47,207 nt of DNA, from positions 1 to 47,207 of the forward strand of contig JAYEGJ010000181.1 in NCBI GenBank assembly GCA_034658975.1, given 5' to 3'. This stretch comes from SZUA-217 sp034658975 (GTDB taxonomy: Bacteria; Actinomycetota; Acidimicrobiia; Spongiisociales; ZC4RG35). Shown piece after piece: positions 42,786-47,207 of the stretch (its first letter is position 1; every line of letters starts with the position of its first letter). Made by a program: the position numbers and the translations under genes. Below the pieces are notes generated by a model. The model did not search any database, was not told the origin of the DNA, and saw only the letters and a list, made by a program, of their open reading frames with translations.

Positions 42786-43778
42786 TTATCGCTGCTGCCA
42801 GGCCCACGAATCGGAGCACATCGTCGCCAGGTCCCTGGATGCGACCCATCCGAGGACATCCTTTGCCTTGGAGACGTCGGCCCAATTGGCGGCCACGTCC
42901 CCGGCTCGGCGGTTCACCACGTCGTAAGGAACGGGTTTGCCTGAGGCTTCCTCGTAGGCCTTCACCAATTCGAGCACGCTGTGCCCTCTCCCGGTTCCGA
43001 GGTTGTAGGTGTGGACCCCGGGGTTGTCATGGTGGACATCGAGGGCCGAGACATGACCCGCGGCGAGATCGACCACGTGGATGTAGTCACGAATGCCGGT
43101 GCCGTCGGGAGTTGGATAGTCCCCGCCGAAGATCTTCAGCTTCGGCAATCTGCCGTCGGCAACCTGTGCAACAAAGGGCATCAGATTGTTTGGTGTGCCC
43201 TGAGGATCCTCGCCGATCAGTCCGCTGGCATGGGCACCCACCGGGTTGAAATAGCGAAGCAGGGAAACGCTCCAGTCGGGATTGGCTTGCTGCACATCGC
43301 GTAGCACCTGCTCCATCATGATCTTGGTCCACCCGTACGGGTTCGTAGCGGTACCGATTGGCATCTCCTCAGTCAGAGGCAGGCTTTCGGGATCCCCGTA
43401 GACGGTTGCCGACGAACTAAACACGAAGCTCTTCACACCCGTTTCGAGCAACACCTCCAGGAGCTTGATGGTTCCACCAACGTTGTTGTCGTAGTAGCGC
43501 ATCGGTTCGGCAACGGACTCGCCGACAGCCTTGAGTGCTGCGAAATGGATGCAGGCATCGAATCCGGCGGCAGCGATCTCCGTCATGGCAACGGTGTCCC
43601 TCACGTCGGCCAGGTGAAACTCGGGCTCGGTGCCGGTTATCTCGCTGATCCTGGCTATCACAGACCGTCGGGCGTTAACCAGGTTGTCGACGATCACAGG
43701 GGTGTGCCCCTCTTCGATCAACGAGACGACGGTATGTGAACCAATGAAGCCGGCACCGCCGGTGACTAAAACGCGCAT
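42786..43778 (-). CDS. galE: UDP-glucose 4-epimerase
   Basis: Interconverts UDP-glucose and UDP-galactose for envelope polysaccharides. It is a 330-residue extended short-chain dehydrogenase. It has the NAD loop VTGGAGFIGSHTVVSLIEEGH, the catalytic SSSATVYGDPESLPLTEE with the conserved Ser, and YGWTKIMMEQVLRD with the Tyr/Lys pair. RDYIHVVDLAAGHVSAL and YNLGTGRGHSVLELV are also typical of GalE. The ATG start is at 43778. It is upstream of the phosphohexomutase on the same strand, and the shared pathway fits an operon. Confidence 0.94.
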   Translation of the reverse strand: MRVLVTGGAGFIGSHTVVSLIEEGHTPVIVDNLVNARRSVIARISEITGTEPEFHLADVRDTVAMTEIAAAGFDACIHFAALKAVGESVAEPMRYYDNNVGGTIKLLEVLLETGVKSFVFSSSATVYGDPESLPLTEEMPIGTATNPYGWTKIMMEQVLRDVQQANPDWSVSLLRYFNPVGAHASGLIGEDPQGTPNNLMPFVAQVADGRLPKLKIFGGDYPTPDGTGIRDYIHVVDLAAGHVSALDVHHDNPGVHTYNLGTGRGHSVLELVKAYEEASGKPVPYDVVNRRAGDVAANWADVSKAKDVLGWVASRDLATMCSDSWAWQQR

Positions 43779-43796
43779 CGGATCAGGTTAGGTCCG

Positions 43797-44816
43797 TCAC
43801 CCAGCAGGTAGCGAGAGCACGAAATTGGAGCGACCCTCGACGTGTCGGTAGATGAGGTCGCCATCCATGAGCCGCGCAAGTTTCCTCGCCACGGAGAGGC
43901 CGAGTCCCACTGACTTCGGATGGGTGGCATCGGAGCCCGTTTCGAAGGGCTTGAAGATTCGTTCGACCTCCTGGGTCGGGATCGGCTCTCCGTCGTCACG
44001 GACCCGGACCTCAACCCGGTCTCCGATCTGCTCTATCTGCACGTCGACAGCAGACCCTCCGTATCTGATGGCGTTGACCACAAGGTTTCTCAGTATCTGG
44101 CGGGTGCGTCTCGGATCGGCGTAGGCGGTCGGTTCATCACCTGTGACCTCAACCGGTATCACTCTCTCGACCACCTCGAGGACCCGCTCAACCTGTTTGG
44201 TCACGTCAAGAGGCTGCGGAGAGATCACAATGCGACCCACATCGTCCCGGTAGGCCACCAGGAGGTCCTCTATCAGCCAGGAGGCATCCTCGGCCTGGCG
44301 CGCGATCAGATAGGCCATTTCCTGTCGGTCCTCATCGGAGAAGGTCTCGTAGTTGTTGGCCAACTCTTCACCCAATCCGAGCATTACCGCAATCGGATTG
44401 CGCAATTCGTGCGAGATGGTGGCCACGAACTCGTCCTTTGCCTTCTTGGCGTGCACCTTCTCCGTGACGTCGATCAGTGCTCCCTCGAAGTACAAGACCG
44501 ATCCATCGTCAGCGCGGATGGCCCTTGCAGTGTCCTGGACCCATACAGTGGATCCGTCCGGGCGGATCAACTCGACGTCGAACTCGTGGACAAAACCTTC
44601 GCTGGTGATCTCCTCTACCCAGGCGCTGCGGGCTTCCCGGTCGACGTAGACGCCATCCACCGACTCGAGGCCGGCGGTCAGGTCCTCTACGGTCGAGTAG
44701 CCAAGGAGGTTGGCCAGAGCGGTGTTGGACGCGAGCAGCGCACCGTCGGGCGCCGTTCGATACAGAGCGACGGGCATACGGCGAAACAGAGCCTCCATCT
44801 CGGGATTCGGGAGCAT
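43797..44816 (-). CDS. Soluble PAS-domain histidine kinase
   Basis: A 339-residue sensor kinase without membrane segments. A PAS domain (about 5-120, ALYRTAPDGALLASNTALANLLGYS) is followed by the dimerisation/phosphoacceptor domain with His136 in EFVATISHELRNPIAV, then the ATPase domain with the N box (LRNLVVNAIRYGG), G1 (VRVRDDGEPIP) and G2 (SVGLGLSVARKLA). The G1 box reads DDGEPI rather than DNGPGI. It senses a cytoplasmic signal. No response regulator is adjacent, so it is an orphan here. The galE gene begins 18 bp after its stop. Confidence 0.87.
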   Translation of the reverse strand: MLPNPEMEALFRRMPVALYRTAPDGALLASNTALANLLGYSTVEDLTAGLESVDGVYVDREARSAWVEEITSEGFVHEFDVELIRPDGSTVWVQDTARAIRADDGSVLYFEGALIDVTEKVHAKKAKDEFVATISHELRNPIAVMLGLGEELANNYETFSDEDRQEMAYLIARQAEDASWLIEDLLVAYRDDVGRIVISPQPLDVTKQVERVLEVVERVIPVEVTGDEPTAYADPRRTRQILRNLVVNAIRYGGSAVDVQIEQIGDRVEVRVRDDGEPIPTQEVERIFKPFETGSDATHPKSVGLGLSVARKLARLMDGDLIYRHVEGRSNFVLSLPAG

Positions 44817-44838
44817 GTCCCATTATCGGCATCGAGGC

Positions 44839-45228
44839 TCAAAAACTCGACTCCAAAACGATGATATTCCCGTCGATGAGGGTCACCCGGGTGCCGGTGG
44901 GTGGAATCTTCCCGAGGACTATTGGACATTCGACTCCGTACAGAAGCTGCGCCACCAACGCTCCGACCATCAGAATCGAATCGGGCTCCTCCAGAATGAT
45001 TCCCAAAGGGCCCGATCCGTTGCGGAGCAGTTCGGCCAGCACAGAGGAGGCCGAGCTCGAACCCCTTCCATGAGGCAAGCCCAGGATCACGCCGCCAATG
45101 TGCTCGCCAAACTGTGGGTGTCCGGGCTCGATGATCTCTCCGGTGTTGAGCGAGACGCCGCCCCAGAGAGATAGCGGTTCATCGAGCGCAAGGACGCTTC
45201 CAGTGGCAGTTCCGGAGACGATGTTCAC
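44839..45228 (-). CDS. Aconitase X small subunit (swivel domain)
   Basis: A 129-residue protein of the DUF126/AcnX swivel family. The GTG start at 45228 overlaps the stop of the large-subunit gene (GTGA). It opens VNIVSGTATGSVLALDEPLSLWGG, with the family's conserved DEPLSFWGG-like motif, and has HIGGVILGLPHGRGSSSASSVL, the residues that close the active site. In characterised AcnX enzymes this domain joins a catalytic subunit to dehydrate a hydroxy acid: cis-3-hydroxy-L-proline in many bacteria, mevalonate 5-phosphate in archaea. Which one applies here is open. Confidence 0.88.
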   Translation of the reverse strand: MNIVSGTATGSVLALDEPLSLWGGVSLNTGEIIEPGHPQFGEHIGGVILGLPHGRGSSSASSVLAELLRNGSGPLGIILEEPDSILMVGALVAQLLYGVECPIVLGKIPPTGTRVTLIDGNIIVLESSF

Positions 45229-46472
45229 CAGCGGAGCACCTCTGCGGGGAGAGCGCTTCCTGCCACCGCGGAGTCGACGCAGTCGGCCAGAGAGCCAAAT
45301 AACACGCCGACTCCTAGATTCGCCGGGGCGTAGAAGGCCCATTTGCCGGAGTTGGTCATGACGTCGCCAACGACGCGGTCCATGACAGGCGAGATGTATG
45401 TGCAGGTATCCGTGACGAGGGTGGCACCAAAGGATTGCAGCGCTCCGGGCCAGTCCACATCTGAGATCGCTTCGAGAACCCCCCTCGATGTGTTCACATA
45501 GAACGGGACAGCACTTCGTCTTCCTGCAAGGAGATCCAGCAGTTCTCGCATCTCGGTCGCCGACATGTGCGGTGTTCCGACACTCACGGCACCGAGAATT
45601 CCAGTGGTACGACTATCGAGCTCGTCAAAAGCCAGGCGCAGCTCGTCCTTGCCCAATTGGACGACTTGTCTGGGAGGTCGCCCGCCGGTGGCCGCGCCGA
45701 GACTTGGTGCCTCGGGGGTTACACCAACGGCATGAAACATCGCTACTGAACCTGATGAAGCGGCTGCGGCCCCCAGTGCCTTGAGTCGATCCTCGCTGGT
45801 CCCGGCCGGAAGGCCGACGATCGCTACGACCTCGTTCCCTGCCATCTTCCCAATGGAATGGCCGATCAGGGGGTAAGACACATCGCTGGCGAGGATCTTG
45901 TCGGTGAGTCCCAACTCGACTACGAGCGTGGCCAACCGCCCTTCGTCGGTATGGAGACCGGTGTATGGGGCTCGCCCGGTGAGAGCACAGCAGATGTCCA
46001 TGAAATCGCCGTATCTGCCGGTTCTGGCGCCCAGCACGGAGTTGGCGAAGACTATGGCGTTCGACTCGCCCCAGGCGATCTGCTCCCCCATCTGAGGCCG
46101 CTGAGCGAGCTGATAGGGAGCACACGTCCAGGTTGGCTCACATCCCAGGGCCACATAGGCGTCCATGAGCCGTCTGGGGAACACCTGGTCGTCCTCCGTG
46201 CCCTCATACAACTCCGGGTGGAGCAGGTCGAAAGAGGTCACATTGAGGGTCGTGGGCACCACAACCTTCCCACCCCCGGCGACAAGGGACTCGGCAAAGT
46301 CCATTCCCGCGACACCGTGATAGAGGCATCCGTCGATGTGGGCCGAACTGATATCGACGAGACGGTTGGCCCCCAGGGATTCACCGACGGTCACAACCAA
46401 CTCCATTGCCATCGCAGCAGCCCTGCTCTGCTCACCGTTCAACATCGAAAGGTCTCGAGAAGTCAGCTTCAT
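45225..46472 (-). CDS. Aconitase X catalytic subunit
   Basis: A 415-residue DUF521/AcnX large subunit. It starts MKLTSRDLSMLNGEQSRAAA and contains ISSAHIDGCLYHG, VVPTTLNVTSFDLLHP, TWTCAPYQL, IAWGESNAIVFANSVLGARTGRYGD and VTDTCTYISP, which supply cysteines for the iron-sulfur centre and the family's substrate pocket. It works with the swivel subunit encoded by the next, overlapping gene. ATG 46472 begins 11 bp after rnhB. The split two-gene form is of type II; the enzyme is likely a hydroxyproline or mevalonate-phosphate dehydratase. No proline-catabolism or mevalonate genes are in view to decide. Confidence 0.88.
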   Translation of the reverse strand: MKLTSRDLSMLNGEQSRAAAMAMELVVTVGESLGANRLVDISSAHIDGCLYHGVAGMDFAESLVAGGGKVVVPTTLNVTSFDLLHPELYEGTEDDQVFPRRLMDAYVALGCEPTWTCAPYQLAQRPQMGEQIAWGESNAIVFANSVLGARTGRYGDFMDICCALTGRAPYTGLHTDEGRLATLVVELGLTDKILASDVSYPLIGHSIGKMAGNEVVAIVGLPAGTSEDRLKALGAAAASSGSVAMFHAVGVTPEAPSLGAATGGRPPRQVVQLGKDELRLAFDELDSRTTGILGAVSVGTPHMSATEMRELLDLLAGRRSAVPFYVNTSRGVLEAISDVDWPGALQSFGATLVTDTCTYISPVMDRVVGDVMTNSGKWAFYAPANLGVGVLFGSLADCVDSAVAGSALPAEVLRW

Positions 46473-46483
46473 CGGATCACAGT

Positions 46484-47185
46484 TCAGTCGAAAGGCAACG
46501 CCATCTGTGGGTCCGGTCGATGCAGACGTTCCAGCCCGTTCCAAATCAGGTGGTCCATGAACACCCATGACCTGCGGTGGATCGTCGACGGTCCCATGGC
46601 CTGAAGCGCAGCCTTGTGGATCGGGCATGGGTAGCCCTTGTTCGCTTCGAAGTTGTATCCGGGGAAGTCTTCCGCATGGCCTCTCATCATCCGGTCCCGA
46701 GTCACCTTCGCCAGGATCGATGCCGCTGCGATGGACAGAGAGATGCGATCCCCGCGAACGATGGTCCTCGCCCCGCCGATGAAATCCCAGTTGCCGTCGA
46801 CCAGCACATGCTGGGGTTCGACGTCCAAGCCATCGAGAGCCCGCTTGGCAGCGAGTTTCTGAGCCGCGGACATGCCCAACTCGTCACACTCCTCGTTCGA
46901 GGCATGGCCGATCGACCAGTCAGTGCACCAGTTGGCGATTCGTTCGAACAGGGCTTCGCGCTCATCCTCGGTGAGCATCTTGGAGTCCCGGATCTTGTAC
47001 ACGCGTTTGTCTTTGGGGATTACCGCAGTTCCGACTGTGAGCGGTCCGGCCCAGGCGCCCCGACCGACCTCATCGACCCCCACAACCAGAGAGGAGCCAT
47101 CACCCCAGAGGTCCTTTTCGATCGACAACCCCGGCGCGCTCCTCTTGAGGCTGGGCCGAAGCCGCGGAGCCGTGGTGGTGCTCAC
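46484..47185 (-). CDS. rnhB: Ribonuclease HII
   Basis: Removes RNA from RNA-DNA hybrids and initiates removal of single ribonucleotides from DNA. The 233-residue protein has the acidic active site in VVGVDEVGRGAWAGPLTVG (Asp38-Glu39), IRDSKMLTEDERE, VLVDGNWDFIG and AAASILAKVTRDRMM, all typical. The C-terminus includes FEANKGYPCPIH and ends in a short MALPFD tail. The ATG start is at 47185, close to the window edge. It precedes the AcnX pair on the same strand by 11 bp, which may be an operon by proximity only. Confidence 0.94.
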   Translation of the reverse strand: MSTTTAPRLRPSLKRSAPGLSIEKDLWGDGSSLVVGVDEVGRGAWAGPLTVGTAVIPKDKRVYKIRDSKMLTEDEREALFERIANWCTDWSIGHASNEECDELGMSAAQKLAAKRALDGLDVEPQHVLVDGNWDFIGGARTIVRGDRISLSIAAASILAKVTRDRMMRGHAEDFPGYNFEANKGYPCPIHKAALQAMGPSTIHRRSWVFMDHLIWNGLERLHRPDPQMALPFD

Positions 47186-47207
47186 CAGGGGAGGGTAGTG
47201 CTCTGGC

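Overview
The window is a gene-dense, high-GC bacterial chromosome segment, most likely from an Actinomycetota genome close to Acidimicrobiia. The evidence is the 16S sequence, an extra stretch of about 70 nt in 23S near 15766-15838 at the site of the actinobacterial helix-54 insertion, frequent GTG/TTG starts, an AUC-started infC, an ECF41 sigma factor and an F420-type (Ddn) gene remnant. A run of exactly 100 N inside the 23S gene shows it is an assembly scaffold, probably metagenomic. I assign the class from memory of such sequences, not from a search.

Layout. 1-3424: tail of an unknown gene, then the riboflavin operon ribD-ribE-ribBA-ribH with overlapping or abutting genes. 3425-11607: a translation block of infC-rpmI-rplT behind an attenuator-like leader, an rRNA methyltransferase, pheS-pheT, a 3-methyladenine DNA glycosylase, an AMP-nucleosidase-like protein and tyrS. 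11608-18366: a small membrane protein gene and a complete rrn operon (16S-23S-5S) with processing stems and a terminator. The 23S gene is interrupted by a 721-nt group I intron carrying a LAGLIDADG homing endonuclease at the E. coli 1931 site, and further on by the assembly gap. 18380-22584: TPR protein, short SSB, SURF1, YbaK-type deacylase, methyltransferase, thioredoxin behind a SigR/SigH-like promoter, small membrane protein.

22585-28660 is the least orderly part. It holds an ECF41 sigma factor and epimerase pair with a recognisable ECF41 promoter, two neighbouring genes broken by single-base lesions, heme A synthase, a remnant of an F420-type oxidoreductase, a lipoprotein, a MazEF-like toxin-antitoxin pair with a long dyad operator, and a second antitoxin-like remnant. 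28651-38643: luciferase-like monooxygenase and transsulfuration enzyme, leuA behind a leucine-rich leader peptide and terminator, a lipoprotein, an acyl-CoA synthetase and an asymmetric heterodimeric ABC exporter. 38683-47185: cell-wall amidase, a decayed DUF389 membrane gene, phosphoglucomutase/phosphomannomutase and galE, a soluble PAS histidine kinase, two-subunit aconitase X and RNase HII.

Most of the content is housekeeping: cofactor synthesis, translation, respiration (SURF1 and CtaA both serve cytochrome c oxidase), leucine and sulfur amino-acid metabolism, and envelope sugars. The strongest unusual item is the intron-bearing 23S gene, together with a gap whose two flanks abut exactly at another conserved 23S position. 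Next come the ECF41 module, two attenuator-like leaders (infC and leuA) and the AcnX pair. I see no CRISPR array, prophage, IS element or tRNA gene.
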